DNA of 64,000 nucleotides from Paenibacillus brasilensis. Its GTDB lineage: Bacteria > Bacillota > Bacilli > Paenibacillales > Paenibacillaceae. This document shows positions 37,196 to 45,414 of the stretch, in pieces. Location: the NCBI RefSeq assembly GCF_009363115.1, contig NZ_CP045298.1, positions 3,903,501 through 3,967,500 on the forward strand. Reading direction: 5' to 3'. Each line of letters starts with the position of its first letter. Positions within the stretch are counted from its first letter, which is position 1. The notes beneath the pieces are model-generated. The model saw only the letters and a list, made by a program, of their open reading frames with translations. It was not told where the DNA came from and made no database searches. The translations under genes and the position numbers were made by a program.

Positions 37196-37261
37196 AACGA
37201 ATACTTAACATCATTGCATAAAAGTTTTGCCGCATTGCAGTAACAAGATTAAAATCGCTTA

Positions 37262-37289
37262 AAAGCCCGATGTTTCGGGCTTTTTGTGC
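37262..37289 (+). terminator. Terminator of aroF
   Basis: AAAGCCCGA (37262-37270) pairs with TCGGGCTTT (37275-37283), followed by TTTG. Confidence 0.85.
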
Positions 37290-37309
37290 TATTTAAATGT
37301 TATCAAGGG

Positions 37310-37326
37310 CGTAAGAATATCTAACA
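37310..37326 (+). promoter_or_regulatory. Weak GlnR-like box before glnA
   Basis: CGTAAGAATATCTAACA matches the GlnR/TnrA consensus TGTNA-N7-TNACA with one mismatch (C for the first T). It lies about 30 bases upstream of the -35 of the glnA promoter. Confidence 0.3.
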
Positions 37327-37354
37327 TTAGTTTAAAAAATACCTTACATAGCTA

Positions 37355-37384
37355 TTGACCCGTGTCATGTTTGAGATTTATAAT
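37355..37384 (+). promoter_or_regulatory. Sigma-A type promoter of glnA
   Basis: TTGACC (37355-37360), 18 bases, TATAAT (37379-37384), about 80 bases before the start codon. Confidence 0.7.
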
Positions 37385-37465
37385 GACGACAGAAAAAACA
37401 TTCGATCATGAACATTTCAGGGTTGTATAAGACTTAATGTTCGGAAAAATTGGGAGGAAGAAGAC

Positions 37466-38890
37466 ATGTCCGTTGAAAACGTATTGAAAACAATTCAGGA
37501 AAATAATATTGAGTGGGTAGATTTTCGTTTTGTAGATTTGTCTGGTCGTGCTCACCATATTTCATTGCCAGCTTCCGAAGTAGATGCAGAAACATTTGTT
37601 AACGGTGTTGCTTTCGACGGTTCTTCCATTCCTGGCTATCGTGGCATCGAGGAATCCGACATGGTTATGCTGCCCGATCCAGAAGCGGTTTTTATCGACC
37701 CTTTCACTCAGCATCCTACACTGAATATTCTGTGTGACATTGCTACGCCAGATGGCGAAAAATACGACCGCGACCCTCGTGGTATTGCCAAAAAGGCAGA
37801 GGAATTTTTGAAATCGGCAGGAGTGGGCACAGCAGCATTTTTTGCACCTGAGTCCGAGTTTTTCATCTTTGATGATGTTCGCTACGAAAGCGGCATGAAC
37901 AGCTCTTCCTTCTTCGTAGATTCCGAGGAAGCAGCTTGGAACACAAACCGTAAGGAAGAAGGCGGCAACCTGGGCTTTAAAGTGGGAGTGAAGGGCGGAT
38001 ATGTACCTGTAGCGCCAGTAGACACCCAACAAGACATTCGTAGTGAAATGTGCCGTCTGATTGAAGAAGCAGGTCTGAGAATTGAGCGCCATCACCATGA
38101 GGTAGCTACAGCAGGCCAAGCGGAAATCAACTTCCGTTTTGATACACTGAAGAAAACAGCAGATAACCTGCTCGTTTATAAATACATTGTACACAACACA
38201 GCTCGTCAATATGGTAAAGTGGCAACATTCATGCCGAAACCACTCTTCGGAGACAACGGAAGCGGTATGCACGTTCACCAATCCATTTTCGATGGGGACA
38301 CTCCTTTGTTCTACGAAAAAGGTGCTTATGCTAACCTGAGCGAAATGGCTCTTCATTACATTGGCGGTATTCTGTACCATGCACCTGCGCTGATCGCTTT
38401 GACAAATCCAAGCACCAACTCGTTCAAACGTCTTGTTCCAGGCTACGAAGCGCCGGTTAACCTGGTATTCTCCAAAGGTAACCGTTCTGCGGCTGTACGT
38501 ATTCCAGTAGCGGCTGTTACGCCAAAAGGCTGTCGGATCGAGTTCCGTACGCCGGATTCCACAGCCAACCCTTATCTGGCCTTCTCGGCTATGCTGATGG
38601 CGGGTCTGGATGGCATCAAGCGTAAACTGAACCCAATCGAACTGGGCTATGGTCCGCTTGACACGAACATCTATGAGCTGTCTGACGCTGAGAAAGGTAA
38701 AATCCGCAGTGTACCAGCTTCACTGGATGAGGCTCTTGACGCTCTGGAAGCTGACTACGAATTCTTGACTGAGGGCGGCGTATTCACGAAGGACTTTATT
38801 GATAACTATGTAGAGTTCAAGCGTTCTGAAGCTAAATCGGTGAACATCCGTGTTCATCCGCACGAATACAGCTTGTATTTCGACTGCTAA
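37466..38890 (+). CDS. glnA: Glutamine synthetase, type I-beta
   Basis: Makes glutamine from glutamate, ammonia and ATP. 474 residues, longer than the 440-450 of the GSI-alpha enzyme usual in Bacillus. It has the I-beta insertion (about 130-190, FDDVRY through GYVPVAPVD), the catalytic FDGSS, FAPESEFF, NGSGMHVHQS and NPSTNSFKRLVPGYEAP, and the I-beta C-terminus with GGVFTKDFIDNYVEFKR. A tyrosine stands at the position adenylylated in enterobacteria (NIYEL, about residue 403). No glnR or adenylyltransferase gene is adjacent. Own promoter and terminator. Confidence 0.94.
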   Translation: MSVENVLKTIQENNIEWVDFRFVDLSGRAHHISLPASEVDAETFVNGVAFDGSSIPGYRGIEESDMVMLPDPEAVFIDPFTQHPTLNILCDIATPDGEKYDRDPRGIAKKAEEFLKSAGVGTAAFFAPESEFFIFDDVRYESGMNSSSFFVDSEEAAWNTNRKEEGGNLGFKVGVKGGYVPVAPVDTQQDIRSEMCRLIEEAGLRIERHHHEVATAGQAEINFRFDTLKKTADNLLVYKYIVHNTARQYGKVATFMPKPLFGDNGSGMHVHQSIFDGDTPLFYEKGAYANLSEMALHYIGGILYHAPALIALTNPSTNSFKRLVPGYEAPVNLVFSKGNRSAAVRIPVAAVTPKGCRIEFRTPDSTANPYLAFSAMLMAGLDGIKRKLNPIELGYGPLDTNIYELSDAEKGKIRSVPASLDEALDALEADYEFLTEGGVFTKDFIDNYVEFKRSEAKSVNIRVHPHEYSLYFDC

Positions 38891-38957
38891 TATATCGGCA
38901 GTCCAGCAACCTTGAAGAACAAACATTAGCCTACGGATAAAAGCTGTTGTTCAAGAT

Positions 38958-38988
38958 AGGTCTCCGGTCTTATAGCCGGGGACCTTTT
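38958..38988 (+). terminator. Terminator of glnA
   Basis: AGGTCTCCGG (38958-38967) pairs with CCGGGGACCT (38975-38984) with one wobble, then TTTT. Confidence 0.85.
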
Positions 38989-39087
38989 AACATTAAAATG
39001 AATATCACAAAGTGGAGATGTCAAATATGATAACATTCACAGTTCTGTCACATCATGAATGAATTCAAAAACATTTTTATACAAGTC

Positions 39088-39116
39088 TTGAATGCATTTA
39101 TGAATACTGCTATCAT
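39088..39116 (+). promoter_or_regulatory. Sigma-A type promoter of serC
   Basis: TTGAAT (39088-39093), 17 bases, TATCAT (39111-39116), about 40 bases before the start codon. Confidence 0.6.
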
Positions 39117-39156
39117 AGCGATAATATCCACACCAGAGTAGAGAAGGGATGGGAAA

Positions 39157-40248
39157 TTGTTGAGTAAGAGAGCCTACAATTTTAATGCAGGACCAGCGGC
39201 ATTGCCGCTTAAAGTGCTGGAACGCGTACAAGCTGAATTCGTGGATTTTCAGGGGACAGGGATGTCTATCATGGAAATGTCTCACCGTGGAGCCGTGTAT
39301 GAATCTGTTCATAATGAGGCGCAGGAACGTCTGTTATCTCTGCTGGGCAATCCGAAGGGCTACAAGGTGCTGTTCCTGCAAGGGGGCGCCAGTACGCAAT
39401 TTGCAATGCTGCCCTTGAATTTTCTGAGCGAAGGACAGGTCGGAAGCTATGTAATGACAGGTAGCTGGTCCGATAAGGCATACAAAGAGGCCAAGCTGCT
39501 GGGCAAGACTCATATTGCTGCCTCCTCCGCTGATGAGAAATACATGCGTCTTCCGAATGTGGAAGCTTTGGACTTGCCTGATCATACCGCTTATGTACAT
39601 ATGACGTCCAACGAGACGATTGAAGGTACACAGTTCAAGCAATTTCCAGATACGGGTTCCGTACCGTTGATTGTCGATATGTCCAGTGATATTTTTTGCA
39701 AGCCGTTTGATGCTACTCAATTTGGGTTGATCTACGCAGGCGCACAAAAAAACCTCGGACCTTCCGGTGTAACGGTCGTAATTGCCCGTGAAGAGCTGTT
39801 GACATCCTCACCGTCCAACATTCCTACGATGCTTCGTTACAGTACGTATGAAAAAAATAACTCTCTCTACAATACACCACCATCCTTTGCCATCTACATG
39901 GTGAATGAAGTGCTGAAATGGATTCAGGAGGAAGGTGGCCTGGAAGGCATTGAGCGTGTGAACCAACAGAAAGCTGCTTTGCTCTACGATCGTATTGACA
40001 GCAGCGAAGGCTTCTATCGTGGCTGTGTAGACAGCAAAGATCGCTCTATAATGAATGTAACCTTCCGTCTCGCAAATGAGGATCTGGAAAAACAATTTAT
40101 TAAGGAATCCGAGCAGGCCGGGTTTATCGGATTGAAGGGACATCGCAGTGTAGGGGGGCTTCGCGCCTCGATCTATAATGCTGTTCCATTGGAGAACTGT
40201 CAGGCCTTGGCGGAGTTTATGGATAGCTTCAAGCAACGTAACCGTTGA
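39157..40248 (+). CDS. serC: Phosphoserine aminotransferase
   Basis: Converts 3-phosphohydroxypyruvate to phosphoserine in serine synthesis. 363 residues beginning YNFNAGPAALP, with GGASTQFAMLPLN, the PLP lysine in YAGAQKNLGPSG and the C-terminal GHRSVGGLRASIYNA. TTG at 39157 or 39160 starts after AAGGGATGGG. Monocistronic, with a terminator. Confidence 0.95.
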   Translation: MLSKRAYNFNAGPAALPLKVLERVQAEFVDFQGTGMSIMEMSHRGAVYESVHNEAQERLLSLLGNPKGYKVLFLQGGASTQFAMLPLNFLSEGQVGSYVMTGSWSDKAYKEAKLLGKTHIAASSADEKYMRLPNVEALDLPDHTAYVHMTSNETIEGTQFKQFPDTGSVPLIVDMSSDIFCKPFDATQFGLIYAGAQKNLGPSGVTVVIAREELLTSSPSNIPTMLRYSTYEKNNSLYNTPPSFAIYMVNEVLKWIQEEGGLEGIERVNQQKAALLYDRIDSSEGFYRGCVDSKDRSIMNVTFRLANEDLEKQFIKESEQAGFIGLKGHRSVGGLRASIYNAVPLENCQALAEFMDSFKQRNR

Positions 40249-40300
40249 TTTTACGGATATATTTCGATACACGCTATTTGAAATCGAAAAAGTAAAAGTA

Positions 40301-40336
40301 AAGCCTTCCCTGAACGTGTATAGGGGAAGGCTTTTA
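40301..40336 (+). terminator. Terminator of serC
   Basis: AAGCCTTCCC (40301-40310) pairs with GGGGAAGGCTT (40323-40333), followed by TTT. Confidence 0.88.
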
Positions 40337-40454
40337 GTAGTGTGGGGGATTTGTTAAAATGTTAAAATGTATATGTATGTTTTCAGTATATACATTTGGG
40401 TTTAGCTGTAGATTATTTGCTAGGACCATTTAATGATGAAGGGAACGAAACGCA

Positions 40455-40919
40455 ATGCCATTACATATTGTGCTTGTCGAGCCGGAAATTCCGGCTAACA
40501 CAGGGAATATCGCCAGAACGTGTGCTGCAACTGGAACACATCTGCATCTGGTAAAGCCGCTGGGCTTCCGTACCGACGATGCCACGTTAAAGCGGGCCGG
40601 ACTTGATTATTGGTATGCTGTCCACATTGAATACCATGAGTCTTTTGCTGAGGTACAGGAGAAGTATCAGGAGGGTCGCTTTTTTTATGCGACGACAAAA
40701 GCAAACCAGCGTTACAGCGATATTTCTTTCCGTGATGGAGACTTTCTGGTATTTGGTAAAGAAACGAAGGGGTTGCCTCCTGAGCTGTTAGCAGCGAATC
40801 CGGATACATGCATTAAAATGCCAATGTCAGATAAAGTAAGATCTCTAAACTTGTCGAATTCCGCTGCGATTATTGTCTATGAGGCGTTGAGACAGATGGA
40901 TTTTCCAGGTTTATCATGA
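40455..40919 (+). CDS. trmL: tRNA (cytidine(34)-2'-O)-methyltransferase
   Basis: SPOUT-class RNA methylase of 154 residues that methylates the wobble ribose in tRNA-Leu. The start MPLHIVLVEPEIPANTGNIARTCAATG and the knot motifs DFLVFGKETKGLP and IKMPMSDKVRSLNLSNSAAI are those of TrmL (YibK/CspR). Single gene with its own ribosome binding site. Confidence 0.94.
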   Translation: MPLHIVLVEPEIPANTGNIARTCAATGTHLHLVKPLGFRTDDATLKRAGLDYWYAVHIEYHESFAEVQEKYQEGRFFYATTKANQRYSDISFRDGDFLVFGKETKGLPPELLAANPDTCIKMPMSDKVRSLNLSNSAAIIVYEALRQMDFPGLS

Positions 40920-41152
40920 ATAAAACCAATTGAATCACGAAGAAAGTACTAGGACCTTGGTTGCTGATAAGAGTTGAGCAATATTTACTAAATTGAATTT
41001 AACTGAGGGCTTGACGTTAGATTATATCGTCTTAATTTGCAAAATTCTCTAATATAGCTAATGATAATTGGCTTGCCGGTCGATAAAATATTATAGACAT
41101 TCTGTGCCATACTTTGATATGGTTCATGATTTTTTGAAAAAATGTAATAAAA

Positions 41153-41238
41153 TTTCCTGCGATCAGCAGGATTCGACAAAAAGACAGCGAATACTACATA
41201 AAGAATAGTGTCTTTGTACCTAGTTTTTCGCAGGGAAA
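41153..41238 (+). promoter_or_regulatory. Possible structured leader of abrB-like gene
   Basis: In the 360-base gap before the AbrB-like gene, TTTCCTGCG (41153-41161) can pair with CGCAGGGAAA (41229-41238; one bulge), enclosing a hairpin AAAGACA/TGTCTTT (41180-41186 with 41209-41215). A competing local hairpin is CCTGC/GCAGG (41156-41170). No other feature seen in this gap. Confidence 0.35.
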
Positions 41239-41282
41239 GTAAACTGGAAGTTATTACTGAATAGGAGAGGTGTACGCTTACG

Positions 41283-41531
41283 ATGAAACCTGCCGGTGTA
41301 GTGCGTAAAGTTGATCAACTGGGGAGAATAGTCCTGCCTAAATCACTGCGCAAAAGATATCAAATGAACGAGGGAGATCCTGTCGAAATTCTGGTTCAGG
41401 GTGACCATATTATTTTGGAGCGTTATCGTCCGAAATGTGTATTCTGCGGTTCAATAGAACAAGTGAACGATTTTAAAGACCGTTATATTTGTGCTCAATG
41501 TCTGACAGAAATGACACAGTACTCCTCCTAA
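41283..41531 (+). CDS. AbrB-like transition-state regulator with zinc ribbon
   Basis: 82 residues. The N-terminal swapped-hairpin DNA-binding domain (GVVRKVDQLGRIVLPKSLRKR...ILVQGDHIILERY, residues 5-50) is that of AbrB/SpoVT. The B. subtilis AbrB tetramerisation tail is replaced by a short CVFC...CAQC pair (about 53-76), probably binding zinc. It likely represses post-exponential genes. Long upstream gap; strong terminator after it. Confidence 0.9.
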   Translation: MKPAGVVRKVDQLGRIVLPKSLRKRYQMNEGDPVEILVQGDHIILERYRPKCVFCGSIEQVNDFKDRYICAQCLTEMTQYSS

Positions 41532-41537
41532 TGAGGC

Positions 41538-41574
41538 AAAAGCATCACGACATTCGTTCGTGATGCTTTTTTTC
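41538..41574 (+). terminator. Terminator of abrB-like gene
   Basis: AGCATCACGA (41541-41550) pairs with TCGTGATGCT (41558-41567), followed by TTTTTTT. Confidence 0.92.
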
Positions 41575-41617
41575 TAATGGAGCCGTACTTCCGGCAAGGC
41601 ATATTCAATTTGGTTTA

Positions 41618-42685
41618 TTATTTATAGAATAAAAAATGAGTAGGAACCGGACGCAGTTGACCATCTGATGGCTTGTTAACAATTCGACCGTTTAATATGA
41701 GCGATGAGGAGCCGCCTCCGTCCAAATTATAAGCATCCTGAACACCCAGATTGTACATTTTCCCTTGAAGTTCCTCGAGCGTTGCACCTGAACCCCCGCT
41801 TTCATTGTAGCCGTCTACGACGATAATGAGCAGTTGATCGTCTTTGTAGTTGCCGATGACCGTCCGCGGGGCCCGCAGAGGCGAGATTTTCCACTTCTCA
41901 GGAATAGGTATCTTCTGTCCCTTTTGGAGCAGAATGGGAACGAAGGTAGCCCCAAAGGCAGGCTTTAAGCTATCCAGAGCGCTTTGATTGTAAAATTTGC
42001 CCCCGATAAGTTTGCCATTGCTGCTTAGTCCGACGAATGACAAATCCTTGTAACTGGATTGAAAGCCGGTAAGGTAGTGGCCGTTCAGGACGGTAGTACT
42101 TAATGGGTAGCGTTTGCCGTCCCCATCCGCAAAGCCGCCTGCATTGATGCCAGCGACAGCTCCATGTCTCAAGACAGCACGCATCGTTGTTTCAGAGCCG
42201 CCCAATTTGTCGCTTCCTAGTGACATTTTCATTGCGGTAGGATCTTTTAACTTAACCTTCATGGCGTACCCGTGATAGACACCCGGGTTCACCTTGAACA
42301 ATTCAATGGTAATCCGTTTGCTGTCTACACGCTCATAGGGAACCCCCAGCTTGGCGGTAATGCGTCGATCATAGATGATCGCGGGGCGCTTGGACTGGGT
42401 AGAGGTGGTTTGGACAAGCTGATTCATCGTTTGAGTCGTTCGCTTATACAACTCGGATGTCCGGTGAATCGTGGACAAGGTGTATGTTGCCGTTTGTTTG
42501 GCTTCATCAAGCTGCTTGCCTGCGACTTGCGTTTGTACAATCAATTCGGCTTTTTGCAGCCTCGGAGCAGTGGACCCTGGAAAGCTTAGGGGAGGATGCA
42601 CTAACAAAATACACACTAATAAGCCGATAAAAGGAGCAAGGGCTAACATAAAGAACCGATTCACTTGTTTTGCATCTATATTCAT
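41618..42685 (-). CDS. Phosphodiester glycosidase family protein (NAGPA/YomE-like)
   Basis: 355 residues. One N-terminal membrane anchor (FMLALAPFIGLLVCILLV) is followed by an extracellular domain with VAGINAGGFADGDG, LIIVVDGYNESGGSGATLEELQ and YNLDGGGSSSL, the conserved segments of the NAGPA phosphodiester-glycosidase family. It probably cleaves a glycosyl-phosphodiester in the cell wall or an exopolymer. Its ATG overlaps the stop of the upstream gene (ATGA), so the two are translationally coupled. Confidence 0.9.
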   Translation of the reverse strand: MNIDAKQVNRFFMLALAPFIGLLVCILLVHPPLSFPGSTAPRLQKAELIVQTQVAGKQLDEAKQTATYTLSTIHRTSELYKRTTQTMNQLVQTTSTQSKRPAIIYDRRITAKLGVPYERVDSKRITIELFKVNPGVYHGYAMKVKLKDPTAMKMSLGSDKLGGSETTMRAVLRHGAVAGINAGGFADGDGKRYPLSTTVLNGHYLTGFQSSYKDLSFVGLSSNGKLIGGKFYNQSALDSLKPAFGATFVPILLQKGQKIPIPEKWKISPLRAPRTVIGNYKDDQLLIIVVDGYNESGGSGATLEELQGKMYNLGVQDAYNLDGGGSSSLILNGRIVNKPSDGQLRPVPTHFLFYK

Positions 42686-43089
42686 TTTAGCAAGTCCATT
42701 TTTTTCTGAAGTATATTAATCTGCTGCTTGACTTCGTTTAATTGGGTATAAAGCTTATTGCTGTTATCGGTTTTGTTATTGGCATTGTCTTTGGTAAAGG
42801 TCAGCAGTTCATTGAAGGACTGTACTTTGCTTTGCAAGCCGCTAACTTCCTTGGAAAGTGTGGTTAGCTGCTTTTCATAGTCGGATTTGAGCGCTTGAAT
42901 CTGTTGGTCTGTATGGGTTTGCATCTCGTTTAGCATCTGCTGTTTCAAGTGATTGCTATACAGATAGGTTGCGAGAGCACCTAGCATGATAAGAATAAAC
43001 CAAAACAGCAGAAAAGCCTTTACGGGCAACCCCTTTCTTGAATTGCTCCGCCGTGCTTCGGCAAGAGGGTGTTCAGGTGAAACTTGCAT
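42682..43089 (-). CDS. Membrane-anchored coiled-coil protein
   Basis: 135 residues: a short cytoplasmic part, one membrane helix (AFLLFWFILIMLGALATYLY, about 25-45) and an extracellular coiled coil to the end (heptads from QQMLNEMQTHTDQQIQ onward). No enzyme domain and no named family. The 4-base overlap with the phosphodiester glycosidase gene suggests that it scaffolds or localises that enzyme. Confidence 0.75.
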   Translation of the reverse strand: MQVSPEHPLAEARRSNSRKGLPVKAFLLFWFILIMLGALATYLYSNHLKQQMLNEMQTHTDQQIQALKSDYEKQLTTLSKEVSGLQSKVQSFNELLTFTKDNANNKTDNSNKLYTQLNEVKQQINILQKKMDLLK

Positions 43090-43363
43090 ATGATTTTCAA
43101 CTCCCGTGTAAAGTCAAATTTCCAGTCTTTATTTTGCAGTTCCAATTCTATCATGGGCTTATTTATTTCGCAAAAGCGAAGTAAGAGTATAAGAATATTT
43201 GGAAAAAGAGATTGCATCGGAAGGAAGTCCTAGGATACAATTTTATTAAATCGTTTTCACTTCCTATACGTACACATTCGCGCAATTTCTACATATGCAA
43301 TCCCTAATTTTAGATTCATTTTAGCTAACTATGTATTTTTTTGTAAACTCAGGAGGTTAAGAC

Positions 43364-44017
43364 ATGAGAAAAGTTTGGCAGGTGGTCATTATAGATATCC
43401 ATCCTACAAGTATGCTGGGAACCAAGCTTATTTTGGAAGATCAGCAGGATTTACTTGTCAGAGGGATGTCCTCCTCCGGAACGGAAGGCCTTGAACTGGC
43501 TTGTTCCATTCAGCCGGAGATCATTTTAATGGATTACAGGTTGCCAGAGGGAACCGCGGAACCGTTTTTGACTCAAATGCGGGCCTTGTCTCCAGACAGC
43601 CATATTGTTATTATGACGGATGAGGATAATATTACGTTGTTTCAGCAATTAATTTCGCTAGGAGCGAATGGAATGCTATCCAAACAGGCGTCACCCAACC
43701 AGCTTATCCATCTGATCAACGGTTTACGCGAAGGATTTGCTTCTTTACCGATGGACTGGATTCGTTGCGGGAACTGGCCGTTTATGCCAGTAGCCTCTGA
43801 GCCTTTTGATGAATTGACAAAAACCGAAGTTTTCATTATGGAACGTATTGTACAAGGCATTACATATGACAAAATTGCTGTCGAGATCGAAGTAAGTCGA
43901 CGCTCCATTGATAATTATCTACGTAAAATTTATGCCAAATTAGGCGTGTCCAGCCGGGCGCAGGCAATTGAACGTTATGCCTTATATGCACGTCAGATAA
44001 AGCAGCTGTATGCCTGA
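43364..44017 (+). CDS. LuxR-family response regulator, ComA-like
   Basis: 217 residues: receiver domain (1-120) and LuxR helix-turn-helix (about 148-205; LTKTEVFIMERIVQGITYDKIAVEIEVSRRSIDNYLRKIY in sequence order). The N-terminus (DIHPTSMLGTKLILE) and the RSI(D/E) recognition helix resemble ComA of Bacillus. The phospho-aspartate is in ILMDYRLPEG and the lysine in MLSKQAS. The usual acidic pair DD at the start is ID, so one metal ligand is missing. No ComP-type kinase is adjacent: an orphan regulator. Confidence 0.88.
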   Translation: MRKVWQVVIIDIHPTSMLGTKLILEDQQDLLVRGMSSSGTEGLELACSIQPEIILMDYRLPEGTAEPFLTQMRALSPDSHIVIMTDEDNITLFQQLISLGANGMLSKQASPNQLIHLINGLREGFASLPMDWIRCGNWPFMPVASEPFDELTKTEVFIMERIVQGITYDKIAVEIEVSRRSIDNYLRKIYAKLGVSSRAQAIERYALYARQIKQLYA

Positions 44018-44066
44018 CGCGTCAGCCCGGAGGCAATGACCTATTTTCAGGAGAAGGAGGATGTTC

Positions 44067-45320
44067 ATGCAATATTCCTTTGCTTCACGAACGGCTGCAA
44101 TGTTGGCTTCTCCAGTGCGTCATATCCGGGAAAATGCGAGAAGACACTCCTTTATATCTCTGGCTGAAGAATTGCCTGCACAAGAACTGTTCCCAGTGAA
44201 GCTGCTGGAAGAAGCAGCTCATGATGTGTTTGGTTCCGGCCCTGATGCCCTCCAGTACGGTGAACCGGAGGGCTATTTTCCTTTGCGGGCATGGCTTGCG
44301 GGAGAGTGGGAGCAGCGAAAAGGAATCAGGGTACCCCCGGGGCAAATCCTCCTCACAACAGGCAGTCAGCAGGCCATTGACCTGATCGTAAGGCTGATGG
44401 TGGATGAGCGTGATCCGGTGTTGGTCGAAAATCCGACCTCCCCCGGGTGTTTGCAGGTGCTATCTATGCAGGGGGCGCAGGTTGTGCCTGTTGAATCAGA
44501 TGAGGAAGGTGTAATCCCCGACAAGCTTGAAGCTTTAATGATTCGCTATCGCCCCAAGCTTTTTTTTGCCACGCCGACGTTTACGAATCCGACCGGCTTC
44601 TTGTGGAGCGCAGCAAGACGGCAGGAAATTTTGGATCTGTGCAGGCACCACCAGGTGCTGATAGTAGAGGACGATTCTTATGGTGAATTGCATCTTAAGC
44701 AAAAAGACGCCGCCTCTGACAAGAGTCCACATGGACAGAGTCGGAAATTTGCAGAGGCATATCCTTCGCTGTTTGCATTGGATCATGCTGGTCAGGGCGG
44801 TCAAGTGCTTTATATTGGCTCCTTCAATAAAACGGTCGCTCCCGGGCTGAGAACTGGCTGGGCGGCTGGTCCTGCACCGCTGATTGAAGGGATGTATGCC
44901 TTGAAGCAGCTGGCCGATATGCAGTCCAGTACAATGAACCAGCGGCTGCTGTTCCAGCTGTTGACCCGTTCGCGTTTCCAATGGCACGAGCACTTGGCGA
45001 TGCTGAACAAGGAATACTCAACACGGCTTCAGCTCATATTGGAGTTGCTCAAGCGTCCGTTTTGGAAGGACGTGACGTATCACATTCCGTCAGGTGGGAT
45101 GTATGTATGGGTGCGGTTGCCAGATGGGCTGGACAGCGCATTGCTGTTAAAAGCGGCGTTGCCCAAGGGCGTAGCCTTTATGCCGGGGGCGCTGTGTGCA
45201 GTTGGCAGCGAGGGCGCGTCCCATATTCGCCTTAATTTTAGCCATCCGGGCCGCGAGCAGCTGCTTATGGGCATGAATCTGATCGGTGAGACGATCAGTG
45301 AATTTACCGCCCGAAGCTAG
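44067..45320 (+). CDS. PLP-dependent aminotransferase (MocR/LysN-like)
   Basis: 417 residues, fold type I. It shows QYGEPEGYFPLRAWLA, TTGSQQAIDLIVRL, TPTFTNPTGFL, EDDSYGEL and the PLP lysine in YIGSFNKTVAPGLRTGW. This is the 2-aminoadipate/KAT-II group related to the C-terminal domain of MocR regulators, but there is no N-terminal GntR helix-turn-helix. The substrate is unknown. AAGGAGG is six bases before the ATG at 44067. It follows the ComA-like regulator by 49 bases. Confidence 0.9.
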   Translation: MQYSFASRTAAMLASPVRHIRENARRHSFISLAEELPAQELFPVKLLEEAAHDVFGSGPDALQYGEPEGYFPLRAWLAGEWEQRKGIRVPPGQILLTTGSQQAIDLIVRLMVDERDPVLVENPTSPGCLQVLSMQGAQVVPVESDEEGVIPDKLEALMIRYRPKLFFATPTFTNPTGFLWSAARRQEILDLCRHHQVLIVEDDSYGELHLKQKDAASDKSPHGQSRKFAEAYPSLFALDHAGQGGQVLYIGSFNKTVAPGLRTGWAAGPAPLIEGMYALKQLADMQSSTMNQRLLFQLLTRSRFQWHEHLAMLNKEYSTRLQLILELLKRPFWKDVTYHIPSGGMYVWVRLPDGLDSALLLKAALPKGVAFMPGALCAVGSEGASHIRLNFSHPGREQLLMGMNLIGETISEFTARS

Positions 45321-45343
45321 CAAGCGCAGAGGAGGCGGGGAAT

Positions 45344-45386
45344 CTATCTGTGCCAACAGCAAATTACTGCTGAATGACACAGATAG
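45344..45386. terminator. Convergent terminator hairpin
   Basis: CTATCTGTG (45344-45352) pairs with CACAGATAG (45378-45386), with nested CAGCA/TGCTG, between converging genes. No T run. Confidence 0.6.
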
Positions 45387-45414
45387 GGCGTACTGACAAC
45401 CTATCGCCCTGATT

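Noticed and set aside
37200-37465. A consensus GlnR box at glnA
   Set aside because: Only a one-mismatch site (37310-37326) was found. Kept as a low-confidence feature and not used as evidence of GlnR control.
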